Shown here piece after piece: positions 7,127 to 16,850 of a DNA stretch of 47,822 bases; the first letter of the stretch is position 1; every line of letters begins with the position of its first letter. The stretch lies in contig NZ_LNSB01000042.1 in NCBI RefSeq assembly GCF_001468285.1, positions 1 through 47,822 of the forward strand, in the 5' to 3' direction. The notes under the pieces were generated by a model, which was given only the letters and a program-made list of their open reading frames with translations, was not told the origin of the DNA and ran no database searches. The DNA is from Sphingopyxis sp. HIX. GTDB taxonomy: Bacteria > Pseudomonadota > Alphaproteobacteria > Sphingomonadales > Sphingomonadaceae. Made by a program: the position numbers and the translations under genes.

Positions 7127-7755
7127 AGCGCGCGCTGGTCGCCGCGCTGCTTCTCGCCCTCGCTGCCGCCGCGATCTGGCTATTGCTCACCCGCGCGGTC
7201 GCCCCGATCGCGCGGGTCGCGCCGCAGCAGGACGCCGACCTCTTTGCCGCCTGGCGCCTCGGCGCCGCGAAGGAGGATGTGGCTGCGATCGAGGCCTATT
7301 TCGAGAAGGAGGGCGTCGCCGACATCCTCCCGCTCGCCGACATATTGCGCAGCGACGCGCGCTGGCGGACGTGCAAGGCGGGCCAGCCCTTCGCCGTCCC
7401 GCCGCGGGGGCTCTGGCCTTCGATGGTCCCGACCCTGCGCTACATCCGCGACGAACTGGTCCCGGTCACCGGTCCCGTCCGCGTGGTGTCGGGCTACCGC
7501 GACCCCGTCGCCAACGCCTGTTTCAAGGGCGCGAAAGCGAGCCGCCATCTCCACTTCGCCGCGCTCGATCTGACCCCCGTCCGCCCCCTGAGCCGTGCCG
7601 AGCTGATCGCCAAGCTCTGCCCTCTCCACGCCCGCACCGGCGCGCGTTTCGCCGTCGGCCTCGGCATCTACAAGGTCACACGCTTCCACATCGACACGGC
7701 CGGCCGCCGCCGCTGGGGCGCCGACTATCATGCGGCGTCTTCGCCGTGCCGCTGA
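7123..7755 (+). CDS. M15-family-like metallopeptidase, membrane anchored
   Basis: The product has 210 residues and starts at GTG 7123, inside the stop of the preceding gene (GTGA). An N-terminal hydrophobic helix (LVAALLLALAAAAIWLLL, about 4-22) would export or anchor it. The C-terminal domain has the zinc-ligand pattern of D,D-peptidases of clan MD. This consists of VVSGYRDPVANACF (about 125-138), SRHLHFAALDLTP (His and Asp ligands, about 145-157) and TRFHIDTAGRRRWG (third ligand His, about 187-200). It is therefore likely to act on peptidoglycan peptides in the periplasm. The pairing with a nucleosidase-like gene has no obvious metabolic meaning and may only reflect shared transcription. 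Confidence 0.75.
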   Translation: MKRALVAALLLALAAAAIWLLLTRAVAPIARVAPQQDADLFAAWRLGAAKEDVAAIEAYFEKEGVADILPLADILRSDARWRTCKAGQPFAVPPRGLWPSMVPTLRYIRDELVPVTGPVRVVSGYRDPVANACFKGAKASRHLHFAALDLTPVRPLSRAELIAKLCPLHARTGARFAVGLGIYKVTRFHIDTAGRRRWGADYHAASSPCR

Positions 7756-7786
7756 ATGTCGGCCTGCGGGGGGATCGGACCTAATA

Positions 7787-7962
7787 ATCCTCCCTGTCGC
7801 GAAGCGATGGGGAGGGGGACCATGCGAAGCATGGTGGAGGGGTGGAAGCCTCTAACGCCGACGCCTATCGCATCGACCCCTCCACCGCCCTGCGGGCGGT
7901 CCCCCTCCCCACGGCTGCGCCGCAGGGAGGATTAGGAAGGTCCGCTCCCCACCCCAAAGCCG
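7787..7962. repeat. Composite mirrored REP-like repeat, copy 1
   Basis: AATCCTCCCTG at 7786-7796 and CAGGGAGGATTA at 7923-7934 are the ends of a head-to-head pair of units. Each unit has two hairpins with GAA or similar tight loops (TCGC-GAA-GCGA, CCATGC-GAA-GCATGG). A tail, TCCGCTCCCCACCCC near 7941-7955, follows. The same ends, hairpins and tail recur at 42875-43053. The element fills most of the gap between the peptidase gene and the ArsR regulator. Confidence 0.85.
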
Positions 7963-8001
7963 CAGCCGGCGGCCGCAAAACCTGGCCGGGTGCTCCCATA
8001 A

Positions 8002-8027
8002 TTGACAAAATAATTTGTCTATTATAC
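8002..8027 (+). promoter_or_regulatory. AT-rich promoter/operator of the ArsR-type gene
   Basis: An inverted repeat GACAAA-ATAA-TTTGTC lies at 8004-8019, next to TTGACA (8002-8007) and TTATAC (8022-8027). It is 18 bases upstream of the regulator start, in an AT-rich patch that stands out from the surroundings. The dyad is typical of winged-helix repressor sites, so autoregulation is likely. The spacing of the two hexamers (14 bases) is short for a standard promoter. Confidence 0.55.
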
Positions 8028-8036
8028 CCAATCGCC

Positions 8037-8636
8037 ATGAGCGACTCGCTGGCCCTCCTCGACGACGCCTCGACCGCCCGCGTCGCGCTGTCGCCGCTGC
8101 GCCGCGAATTGCTCGGCCGCCTCCGCACGCCGACCTCGGCGGCGGGGCTCGCCGAGGCGCTCGACATGCCGCGACAGAAGATCGGCTATCACCTCCGCCT
8201 CCTCGAGAAGGCCGGGCTGATCGCCGCGGTCGAGACCCGGCGGCGGCGCGGTTTTACCGAGACGCTGTTCGAGGCGCGCAGCGACGCGCTGCTGATCGAT
8301 CCGATGATCCTCGCGCTCGCCGACCCCGATATGGTCGACAAGCAGGACCGCTTCGCCGCCGACCATCTGGTGCGCACCGCCGCGGGGATCGTGCGCGACG
8401 TGTCGCGGATGCGCGAGGCCGCGGCGGGCGAGGGCAGCCGCCTGCTCACCTTCACCGTCGAGGCGGACGTCGCCTTTGCGCGCCCGGCCGATATCGAAGT
8501 CTTCGCCGCGCGCCTGTCCGACGCGCTCGCGACCATCGCCGCCGATTTTGCGCCCGCGGGCGAGGGGCGCAGCTACCGCGTCACCGTCGCCGGCCATCCC
8601 GCCGCCAATAGCCGCGCCAAACCCAAGATCAATTGA
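8037..8636 (+). CDS. ArsR-type winged-helix transcriptional regulator
   Basis: The product has 199 residues. The winged helix-turn-helix occupies about 15-80: ALSPLRRELLGRLR, then TSAAGLAEALDMPRQKIGYH, then LRLLEKAGLIAAVETRRRRG as recognition helix and wing. The remaining 120 residues have no metal-binding cysteines and no recognised ligand domain. I chose ATG 8037 because it follows the operator-promoter patch and aligns with the family N-terminus. The gene is 13 bases before the SRPBCC gene, with which it should form an operon; ArsR/SRPBCC pairs are frequent in proteobacteria. Confidence 0.85.
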   Translation: MSDSLALLDDASTARVALSPLRRELLGRLRTPTSAAGLAEALDMPRQKIGYHLRLLEKAGLIAAVETRRRRGFTETLFEARSDALLIDPMILALADPDMVDKQDRFAADHLVRTAAGIVRDVSRMREAAAGEGSRLLTFTVEADVAFARPADIEVFAARLSDALATIAADFAPAGEGRSYRVTVAGHPAANSRAKPKIN

Positions 8637-8649
8637 GGGAGGATCCCAG

Positions 8650-9417
8650 ATGAGCGAACCCGCCGACCAGCCGACCGTCGACCGCATCCTGGTCGAGATG
8701 ACGATCGCCGCGCCCGCCGCCGAGGTGTGGGACGCGCTGCGCGACCGCGACAAGCTCATGCAATGGTTCGGCTGGGACGCGCCGAGCCTCGAGGAAGAGG
8801 TAGACTTCATCTTCTTCAAATATACCAGGCCCGATGAGGAGGCCGGCATCCTCTGGTTCGAGGGCGTCCCCGACCGCTTCGAGGTCGAGTCGACCGGCGC
8901 CGAAACCTGCATCCTGCGCGTCGTGCGTGCCTCGCCCGCGGGGTCGAACTGGGAAGGTATTTATGAGGATATGGTCGAGGGCTGGATCAGCTTCGTCCAG
9001 CAGCTCCGCCTCGCGATCGAACAGCACGATATCGCCCCGCGCCGAACGCTCTATCTGGAGGGTCATGCGAAGGAAGGGGGCTCGGGCCCGATAGCCGCGC
9101 TTGGACTTACGGGCCTGCGCGATGTGCCCGACGGCGCCGCCTTCGTCGCCGACCTCTCGACCGGCGAGGTGGTCGAAGGGCAGGCGTGGCACCGCACCCC
9201 CTGGCAGCTGGGTCTCACCGTGCCGCAGTGGGGCAATGGCCTGCTGATCGTCACCGACAAATCGGTCAAGGACACCGCCCCGCACGGCCGCGGCATGGTC
9301 ATCCTGACCACCTACGGCCTGTCCGAAGCGGCCTTCGCCGAACTCGAGGCGCGCTGGCGGAGCTGGTGGGACACGCATTACGACGCGCCGCCGCCGAGCG
9401 CCGAGGCGTGCAGCTAG
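8650..9417 (+). CDS. SRPBCC (START-like/AHSA1) domain protein
   Basis: The product has 255 residues. The N-terminal half (about 10-130) matches the AHSA1/SRPBCC fold: ILVEMTIAAPAAEVWDALRD, then KLMQWFGWDA, then GWISFVQQLRLAIEQ as the closing helix. The C-terminal 120 residues form a second region (WGNGLLIVTDKSV, GRGMVILTTYGLSEAAFAEL) that looks like another SRPBCC-type half, though this is less certain. Such proteins bind hydrophobic ligands in a cavity. A good ribosome-binding site (GGAGGA) precedes ATG 8650. It is co-directional with the upstream ArsR-type regulator, which probably controls it. The ligand is unknown. Confidence 0.8.
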   Translation: MSEPADQPTVDRILVEMTIAAPAAEVWDALRDRDKLMQWFGWDAPSLEEEVDFIFFKYTRPDEEAGILWFEGVPDRFEVESTGAETCILRVVRASPAGSNWEGIYEDMVEGWISFVQQLRLAIEQHDIAPRRTLYLEGHAKEGGSGPIAALGLTGLRDVPDGAAFVADLSTGEVVEGQAWHRTPWQLGLTVPQWGNGLLIVTDKSVKDTAPHGRGMVILTTYGLSEAAFAELEARWRSWWDTHYDAPPPSAEACS

Positions 9418-9427
9418 GGGCATATAG

Positions 9428-10675
9428 TCAGGGCGCGATCCGCCCTTCGTCGCGCCCCGGCATCGGCGCGACGGCGTGGAGGATCGGCACCGACAGCGCC
9501 AGCCAGCCGCCGCCGGCGAGCACCGCCGCGGTCAGCGTCGACAGGTCGGCGATCATTCCGAAGATCCACGCGCCGAGCGCCAGCGCGCCGAAGGTCACCG
9601 CCTGATAGATCGACAGACAGCGCCCGAGGATCGCGTCGGGCGAGCGGAGCTGCATCGCGACGTTGAGCGAGGTGAGCGTGCCGACCCACGCCATCCCGGC
9701 GACGAAGGCGGCGGCGAGCACCGCGATCACCTGATCGGTCAGCGCGACCGGGACCAGCGCCGCGGCAAAACCCAAGGTCGCAACGCTGACCACGGTCTCG
9801 CTGCCCCAGCGCCGCCGCGCCGCGCCGACCCATAACGCGCATATAATTGACCCCAGCCCGAACGCGCCGAGGCAGAGGCCGTAGTCGAGCTCGCCGCCCT
9901 TCAGCTGGTCGCGGACGAGCGAAGGGAGCAGCGCCTGGAACGCCGCGGCGCCGAACCCGAAGGAAAAGCCGCGCATCAGCACGCGGCGCACCGGGTCCGA
10001 CTGTGCGCAGAAGCGCAGCCCGGTCGCGATCGCGGCGAGCATCGGGCTGCGCTTCGGTGGCTCGGTTTCGGGCTTCCAGCGCAGCAGCACGACGATCAGC
10101 ACCAGATAGCTCAAGGTGTTGAGCGCGAAGGCGGGCGCCGGCCCGGTCAGCGAGATCAGCAGGCCGCCCAGCGCCGGCCCGACGCTGCGCGCGAGGTTGA
10201 AGGCGATGCTGTTGAGCGCGATCGCCTGCGGCAGGTGCGCATGGCCGACCTGCTGGCGCACCGACGCCTGCCACGCCGGCGAATTGACCGCGGTGCCGCA
10301 GCCGACCGCGAGCGTGAAGAAGAGCAAGGACAGGGGGCCGATCGCGCCAGCCCAGGTCACGACAGCGAGCGCAGCCGACGCGGCCAGCATCCCGATCTGC
10401 GACCATAGCATCACGCGCCGCCGGTCGTAATTGTCGGCAATGGCGCCCGCGAACACGCCGAGCATCAGGATCGGGATCGTCGCCCCCGCATTGACCAGCG
10501 CGATCAGCAAATGCGACTGCGTCAGCTCGGTCATCAGCCAGGCCGCGCCGACCGACTGGATCATCGACCCCATGTTCGACGCCAGATTGGCGATCCAGAT
10601 CGCGCGGAAGGCGGGGAATTGAAAGGGCGCGAGCGGCGAGACGGGCGCTGGGCGCTGTTCGCCGCCATCGGCCAT
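9428..10675 (-). CDS. MFS exporter, ENTS-like (MFS_3)
   Basis: The product has 415 residues with about twelve hydrophobic segments. The N-terminus FRAIWIANLASNMGSMIQSVGAAWLM and the loop FAGAIADNYDRRRVMLWSQ (about 70-88, the MFS motif between helices 2 and 3) match the MFS_3/enterobactin-exporter-like branch. NSPAWQASVRQQVG (about 130) is also characteristic. The substrate is not predictable, and no siderophore genes are nearby. The start ATG 10675 overlaps the stop of the acyl-CoA dehydrogenase gene as TGATG, so it is translated as the second gene of that operon. Confidence 0.85.
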   Translation of the reverse strand: MADGGEQRPAPVSPLAPFQFPAFRAIWIANLASNMGSMIQSVGAAWLMTELTQSHLLIALVNAGATIPILMLGVFAGAIADNYDRRRVMLWSQIGMLAASAALAVVTWAGAIGPLSLLFFTLAVGCGTAVNSPAWQASVRQQVGHAHLPQAIALNSIAFNLARSVGPALGGLLISLTGPAPAFALNTLSYLVLIVVLLRWKPETEPPKRSPMLAAIATGLRFCAQSDPVRRVLMRGFSFGFGAAAFQALLPSLVRDQLKGGELDYGLCLGAFGLGSIICALWVGAARRRWGSETVVSVATLGFAAALVPVALTDQVIAVLAAAFVAGMAWVGTLTSLNVAMQLRSPDAILGRCLSIYQAVTFGALALGAWIFGMIADLSTLTAAVLAGGGWLALSVPILHAVAPMPGRDEGRIAP

Positions 10676-12264
10676 CAGTTGCGGCCTCCAACCAGCCCGC
10701 GCGCGATCACCTGCGCCTGGATTTCCGCCGCGCCCTCGAAGATGTTGAGGATGCGCGCGTCGCACAGCACGCGGCTGATCTCATATTCCATGGCATAGCC
10801 GTTGCCGCCGTGGATCTGCAGGCTGGCATCGGCGTTCGACCAGGCCGCGCGCGCGCCGAGCAGTTTCGCCATGCCCGCCTCGATATCGCAGCGCTTGCCG
10901 CCGTCCTTGGCGCGCGCGGCGGCATAGCTCAGCTCGCGCGCGGTGACGAAATCGACGAGGTTCATCGCGAGCTTGTCCGACACGCGCGGGAAATGGAGGA
11001 TCGCCTTGCCGAACTGCTTGCGTGTCATGGCGTAGTCGAGTCCCAGCTCGAGCGCGCGGCGCGCGACCCCGACGGCGCGCGCCGCGGTCTGGATGCGCGC
11101 ACCCTCGAAGGTGCGCATCAGCTGCTTGAACCCTTGCCCCTCCTCGCCGCCGAGCAGCGCGTCGGCGGGCGCCTGCATCCCATCGAACTGCAGCGCATAT
11201 TCGCGCATGCCGCGATAGCCGAGCACCTCGATCTCGCTGCCGGTCATGCCGGCGGCGGGGAAGGGGGTTTCCTCGCTGCCGCGCGGCTTGGGTACCAGCA
11301 GCATCGACAGCCCGGCATAGCCCCTGGCATCGGGCAGGGTGCGCGCGAGCAGGGTCATCAGGTCCGAGCGCGCCGCGTGGGTGATCCAGGTCTTCGCGCC
11401 GTCGATCACCCAATGATCGCTTGTCCGGCGCGCACGCGTCTGGAGCGCGCCCAGGTCTGATCCGACATCGGGTTCGGTGAATACCGCGGTGGGCAATATC
11501 TCGCCACTCGCAATCTTCGGCAGCCATTCGGCCTTTTGCGCATTGGTGCCGCCGAGCACGATCAGCTCGCCCGCGATCTCGGACCTTGTGCCGAGCGACC
11601 CGGTGCCGATCCAGCCGCGCGACAATTCCTCGGTGACGATGCACATGACCAGCTTGCCGAGCCCCAGCCCGCCATATTCCTCGGGAATGCACACGCCGAA
11701 GGTACCCAGCTCGGCCATCGCCGCGACCGTCGCATCGGGGATCAGCGCATTGGCGAGGTGCCAGCCATGCGCGTGCGGCAAGATTTCGGCGTCGGTGAAG
11801 CGCCGATATTGCGCGCGGATCGCGTCGAGGTCGGTGTCGTGCAGCGTTTCGCTCGGCCATTGCCCGCTTGCTAGAAGTGCAGTCAGTTCGGCGCGCGGCG
11901 CGGCCTGACCCGCCCGCAGCAAGGCGTTGCAATCCGCCGCCAGCTCCGCCGCCGTCTCGGCCAGCCCCAGGTCCGCCGGCCGGAATATCTCATTCTGTCC
12001 CATCGGCAGCCCGCCGACGAGCTGCGCGATCCCCTCGGCAAAGGCCAGTCCGGTCACCAGCGCATCGACCCGCGGCTTCTCGCCCGCTTCGTACCAGCCG
12101 AGCGTCGCCTCGAGCGCCGCCACCGTCGTCGCCACCCAGGCAAAGCCATGGGCGGCGCGTTGCTCGGCGTCGATCGGCGCCGCCTCCAGCCGCGCTGCGA
12201 GCGCCGCCTGCGCCGCGGCCCGGTAATCTTGCGCGGCGGCCAGCGCCTGCCTCAAATCGCTCAT
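10675..12264 (-). CDS. Acyl-CoA dehydrogenase, (2S)-methylsuccinyl-CoA dehydrogenase-like
   Basis: The product has 529 residues, about 150 longer than a standard acyl-CoA dehydrogenase. The extra N-terminal part (about 1-130) contains AAHGFAWVATTVAALEA and GIAQLVGGLPMGQNEIFRP, which resemble the N-terminal domain of methylsuccinyl-CoA dehydrogenase (Mcd) of the ethylmalonyl-CoA pathway. The catalytic core follows. It shows FGVCIPEEYGGLGLG (about 195), FTEPDVGSDLGALQTRA (about 260), FEGARIQTAARAVGVARRAL (about 385), and the FAD-binding C-terminal LQIHGGNGYAMEYEISRVL (about 480-500). It would oxidise an acyl-CoA with electron transfer to ETF. The start ATG 12264 is preferred over an upstream in-frame ATG at 12297. 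The exact substrate is inference. Confidence 0.75.
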   Translation of the reverse strand: MSDLRQALAAAQDYRAAAQAALAARLEAAPIDAEQRAAHGFAWVATTVAALEATLGWYEAGEKPRVDALVTGLAFAEGIAQLVGGLPMGQNEIFRPADLGLAETAAELAADCNALLRAGQAAPRAELTALLASGQWPSETLHDTDLDAIRAQYRRFTDAEILPHAHGWHLANALIPDATVAAMAELGTFGVCIPEEYGGLGLGKLVMCIVTEELSRGWIGTGSLGTRSEIAGELIVLGGTNAQKAEWLPKIASGEILPTAVFTEPDVGSDLGALQTRARRTSDHWVIDGAKTWITHAARSDLMTLLARTLPDARGYAGLSMLLVPKPRGSEETPFPAAGMTGSEIEVLGYRGMREYALQFDGMQAPADALLGGEEGQGFKQLMRTFEGARIQTAARAVGVARRALELGLDYAMTRKQFGKAILHFPRVSDKLAMNLVDFVTARELSYAAARAKDGGKRCDIEAGMAKLLGARAAWSNADASLQIHGGNGYAMEYEISRVLCDARILNIFEGAAEIQAQVIARGLVGGRN

Positions 12265-12328
12265 TCGCTCATCCCGTTCGTCGCCGCGGCGATGCACCGA
12301 ACGCGGCCGCTCTGCAAGTCTCAGTTAG

Positions 12329-13951
<1,623 letters not shown>

Positions 13952-13991
13952 GGCGCATGTTTCGGGCGACCTCCTCCAAAGCCCTACCCTT

Positions 13992-14105
13992 CAGGGAAGG
14001 GCAGCGAGACTTGGCAGCTTGCTGCCTAGTCGCAGCGGGTGGGGGGCAGCGGCCTTGCGCAACCTCGACAGCCCCCACCCCAACCCCTCCCCTAAAGGGG
14101 AGGGG
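13992..14105. repeat. Intergenic repeat ending in a hairpin before the rsmB-like start
   Basis: The 163-base gap after guaB holds C-rich and G-rich inverted segments. Examples are GGCAG-CTTG-CTGCC near 14014 and GTGGGGG/CCCCCAC spread over about 14039-14079. At the end is a perfect 9-bp hairpin, CCCCTCCCC-TAAA-GGGGAGGGG, at 14084-14105. It is likely another dispersed sphingomonad intergenic repeat. The GGGGAGG of the last hairpin is also the only Shine-Dalgarno-like sequence for the gene starting at 14115. Confidence 0.55.
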
Positions 14106-14114
14106 CTTCATCGC

Positions 14115-15305
14115 ATGACCCCCGCCGCCCGCATCCAGGCCGCGATCGAAATCCTCGATATCGTCGCCGCCGCGGCGCGCGAGGGCGGGGCGCCCGCCGA
14201 CGCCATCTTTGCCGAGGCGATGCGCGCGCGGCGCTATGCGGGGTCGAAGGACCGCCGCGCGATCCGCGCGCATGTCTATGACGCGATCCGCGCGGTGCGC
14301 TCGGCCCCGGCCTCGGGCCGCGCAGCGATGCTCGTGCTCGCCGACGCCGATCCCGGTCTCGCTGCGCTCTTCGACGGCAGCGCCTATGGCCCCGTCCCGA
14401 TCGCCCCCGACGAGCCGCGCGCCGAAACCGGCCTTGCCGCGCAAGCGCTCGTCGACCTCTTCGACCCGCTCGTCGGCGCCGACGAAGCCGAAGCGATGCT
14501 CGCCCGCGCGCCGCTCGACCTTCGCGCGAACCGTCTGAAAGCGACCCGCGACGACCTCGCGGGACTCTTCCCCGATGGCGAGCCAATCGCGGGCGCCGAC
14601 GACGGCTGGCGCTTGCCCCCCGAAACCGCGGCGATCCAGCATCCCGCCTACGCCGACGGCGCCTTCGAGGTGCAGGACGCCGCGAGCCAATATGCGTCCG
14701 CGGCGCTGGATGCGGCGCCGGGCCAGACCATCGTCGACCTGTGCGCCGGGGCGGGCGGCAAGACGCTCGCCATCGCCTCGCTCACCGAGGGCGCCGCCGA
14801 TATCCTCGCCTGCGACACCAACCGCGCGCGGCTCCAGCAACTGGCACCGCGCGCCGAACGCGCGGGCGCCACGCGCATCGAGACGCGCCTGCTCAACCCG
14901 GGGCAGGAACCAACGATGCTCGCCGACCATATGGGCAAGGCCGACCGCGTCTTCGTCGACGCGCCATGTTCGGGTAGCGGAACCTGGAGGCGCAGCCCCG
15001 AATTGCGCTGGCGGCTCACCCCCGCGCGGCTCGAACGCCATCTCGCCGACCAGGCGAAGCTCCTGGGTCTCGGAGCCGATCTGGTGGCGCCCGGCGGCAA
15101 ATTGCTCTATGCCACCTGCTCGATCATCGCACGCGAGGGGCGCGCCCAGGTGGACGAATTTCTGACCCGCAATCCCGGCTGGACCGCCGACGCCGATGTG
15201 GTTCCTGCAGGCATCGGACGCGCCGCGGGCGGCGGTTTTCTGCTCACCCCGGCGCATGACCGCTGCGACGGATTTTTCCTCGCCCGATTGACCGCGCCAT
15301 GTTAG
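14115..15305 (+). CDS. RsmB/NOP-family RNA (cytosine-5) methyltransferase
   Basis: The product has 396 residues. The N-terminal 130 residues are helical and NusB-like, as in RsmB. The SAM-dependent methyltransferase core follows with motif I VDLCAGAGGKTLAIASL (about 208-225), motif IV FVDAPCSGSGTWRR (about 283-296, with the Pro-Cys) and motif VI YATCSIIAREG (about 333, with the catalytic Thr-Cys). It should methylate a cytosine in rRNA, by analogy with RsmB, which modifies C967 of 16S rRNA; the exact target is inferred. It lacks nothing obvious from the family. Its ribosome-binding site lies in the preceding hairpin. Confidence 0.85.
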   Translation: MTPAARIQAAIEILDIVAAAAREGGAPADAIFAEAMRARRYAGSKDRRAIRAHVYDAIRAVRSAPASGRAAMLVLADADPGLAALFDGSAYGPVPIAPDEPRAETGLAAQALVDLFDPLVGADEAEAMLARAPLDLRANRLKATRDDLAGLFPDGEPIAGADDGWRLPPETAAIQHPAYADGAFEVQDAASQYASAALDAAPGQTIVDLCAGAGGKTLAIASLTEGAADILACDTNRARLQQLAPRAERAGATRIETRLLNPGQEPTMLADHMGKADRVFVDAPCSGSGTWRRSPELRWRLTPARLERHLADQAKLLGLGADLVAPGGKLLYATCSIIAREGRAQVDEFLTRNPGWTADADVVPAGIGRAAGGGFLLTPAHDRCDGFFLARLTAPC

Positions 15306-15337
15306 CTTCGCCGGCGATGAAGCGATGGGAGAATGCG

Positions 15338-15853
15338 ATGCGCGTCAGTTTCCTGGCCCTCGGTGCCGGTCTTGTCCTTGCCAGCCTGCCCACGGCCTCC
15401 GACGCGCAGCGCGCCGACAACGACATATTGCCGGTCTCGATCGCGCTCCAGCAGGCGGGCGTGAAGGCGCAGGGCGCGGGCGATCTCGACGGCGCGATCG
15501 ACGCCTATGAGGCGGCGCTCGCCGCCGATCCGCGCAACCGCAGCGCGATCGTCGCGCTGGCGCAGGTCGCGCGCGCGCAGGGCCTGCCGGGCAAGGCGAT
15601 CGGCCTCTACCGCGAGGCGCTGATCCTCGAACCCAACGACATCGTCGCGCTGACGGGGCAGGGCGAGGCGCTCGCCGACAAGGGCGCGCTCGAACTCGCC
15701 CGCGAAAAGCTCGCCGAGGCGAAGCGCGTCTGCGCCGAAAAATGCCCGCAGGTCGCCGCGCTCGAAAAGACGATCAATACCAGTGCCGAGAAGAAGGTCG
15801 TCGCGGCGGAAGCGCTGATTCCGAAGACCGTGGTGACCACCAGCCAGAACTAA
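15338..15853 (+). CDS. Exported tetratricopeptide-repeat protein
   Basis: The product has 171 residues. A signal peptide (MRVSFLALGAGLVLASLPTASDAQ, cut near residue 24) is followed by about three TPR units at 45-145. These include AQGAGDLDGAIDAYEAALAA, then AQGLPGKAIGLYREALILEP, then DKGALELAREKLAEAKRVC. ATG 15338 is preferred because GGGAGAAT lies just upstream; ATGs at 15299 and 15317 are in frame but would bury the signal peptide. It probably acts as a protein-interaction scaffold in the periplasm. No partner can be named. Confidence 0.8.
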   Translation: MRVSFLALGAGLVLASLPTASDAQRADNDILPVSIALQQAGVKAQGAGDLDGAIDAYEAALAADPRNRSAIVALAQVARAQGLPGKAIGLYREALILEPNDIVALTGQGEALADKGALELAREKLAEAKRVCAEKCPQVAALEKTINTSAEKKVVAAEALIPKTVVTTSQN

Positions 15854-15910
15854 ACCGTCGCCCCCGCCGATGCGGGGCTTTGCGAGCGGATCTTAGACCA
15901 TCCTCTATTT

Positions 15911-15990
15911 CCGTTCGTGTCGAGCGTAGTCGAGACACGCTTGGGACGCGCAACGCTTTCGGGTGTCTCGACTACGCTCGACACGAACGG
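15911..15990. repeat. Palindromic intergenic repeat, 28-bp perfect arms
   Basis: Arms at 15911-15938 and 15963-15990 are exact reverse complements around a 24-base spacer. The outer part, CCGTTCGTG, is shared with the nested arms at 6266-6293, so the two belong to one sequence family. It sits between the converging ends of the TPR gene and rsmA and may terminate both. Confidence 0.9.
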
Positions 15991-16022
15991 GATTTATGGG
16001 ACGGCTTTACGGGTGAGGTGCG

Positions 16023-16850
16023 TTACCGGCTCAGCACCCGCGCCAGCGCCACCCATTCGGCCACGCTCACCGTCTCCGCGCGCCGCGTCGGCTCGATGCC
16101 GCACGCCTCCAGCGCTTCGATCGCGCCCGGCATGCCCTTCAAACTCTGCCGCAGCATCTTGCGCCGCTGGCCGAAGCCGTGTTCGGTCAGCTTCGACAGG
16201 ATCCGCGGTTTTACCCCCTCGGGCTGCTCCGCCGGCGTCACATGGACGATCGCCGACATCACCTTGGGCGGCGGGGTAAAGGCCGAGCGGTGGACCTTCA
16301 TCGCGATCCTGGCATTCGAGCGCCACTGCGCCAGCACGGCGAGCCGCCCATAAGCCGGCGTATCGACCTTCGCGACGATGCGTTCGGCGACCTCGAGCTG
16401 GAACATCAGGGTCAGCGACGACCACAAGGGCGGCCATTCCGCGGGCTCCAGCCAGCGCGTGAACAACGCGGTGCCGACATTATAGGGCAGGTTGGCGACG
16501 ATATGGTAGGGCCCGCCGGCAAGCGCGTCGGCGTCGATCGCCATCGCATCGTCGGCGATCACCGTCAGCCGCCCGCCGAACGCGTCGCTGAGCTCGCCGA
16601 GCAAGGGCAGGCAGCGGTCGTCGCGCTCGACCGCGATCACCTTCGCCCCCGCGCGGAGCAGCGCGCGCGTCAGCCCGCCGGGGCCCGGCCCGACCTCGAA
16701 CACCGCCGCGCCCTCCAGATCGCCGGGCAGCGCCGCGATGCGATCGAGAAGCTGCTCGTCGAACAGGAAATTCTGCCCCAGCGCCTTGCTCGCCTGCAGC
16801 CCGTGCGTGCGCACGGTCTCGCGGAGCGGCGGCAGGACCGGGTTGGTCAC
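16023..16850 (-). CDS. rsmA: 16S rRNA (adenine1518-N6/adenine1519-N6)-dimethyltransferase
   Basis: The product has 275 residues and starts at GTG 16850, inside the pdxA stop (GTGA). It dimethylates two adjacent adenines near the 3' end of 16S rRNA during 30S maturation. The N-terminus KALGQNFLFDEQLLDRIA is diagnostic. It is followed by the SAM motif VFEVGPGPGGLTRALL (about 45-60), motif IV IVANLPYNVGTALF (about 118-131) and the family C-terminal FGQRRKMLRQSLK (about 230). It is the last gene of the lptD-surA-pdxA-rsmA operon, an order also known in gammaproteobacteria. Confidence 0.97.
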   Translation of the reverse strand: MTNPVLPPLRETVRTHGLQASKALGQNFLFDEQLLDRIAALPGDLEGAAVFEVGPGPGGLTRALLRAGAKVIAVERDDRCLPLLGELSDAFGGRLTVIADDAMAIDADALAGGPYHIVANLPYNVGTALFTRWLEPAEWPPLWSSLTLMFQLEVAERIVAKVDTPAYGRLAVLAQWRSNARIAMKVHRSAFTPPPKVMSAIVHVTPAEQPEGVKPRILSKLTEHGFGQRRKMLRQSLKGMPGAIEALEACGIEPTRRAETVSVAEWVALARVLSR

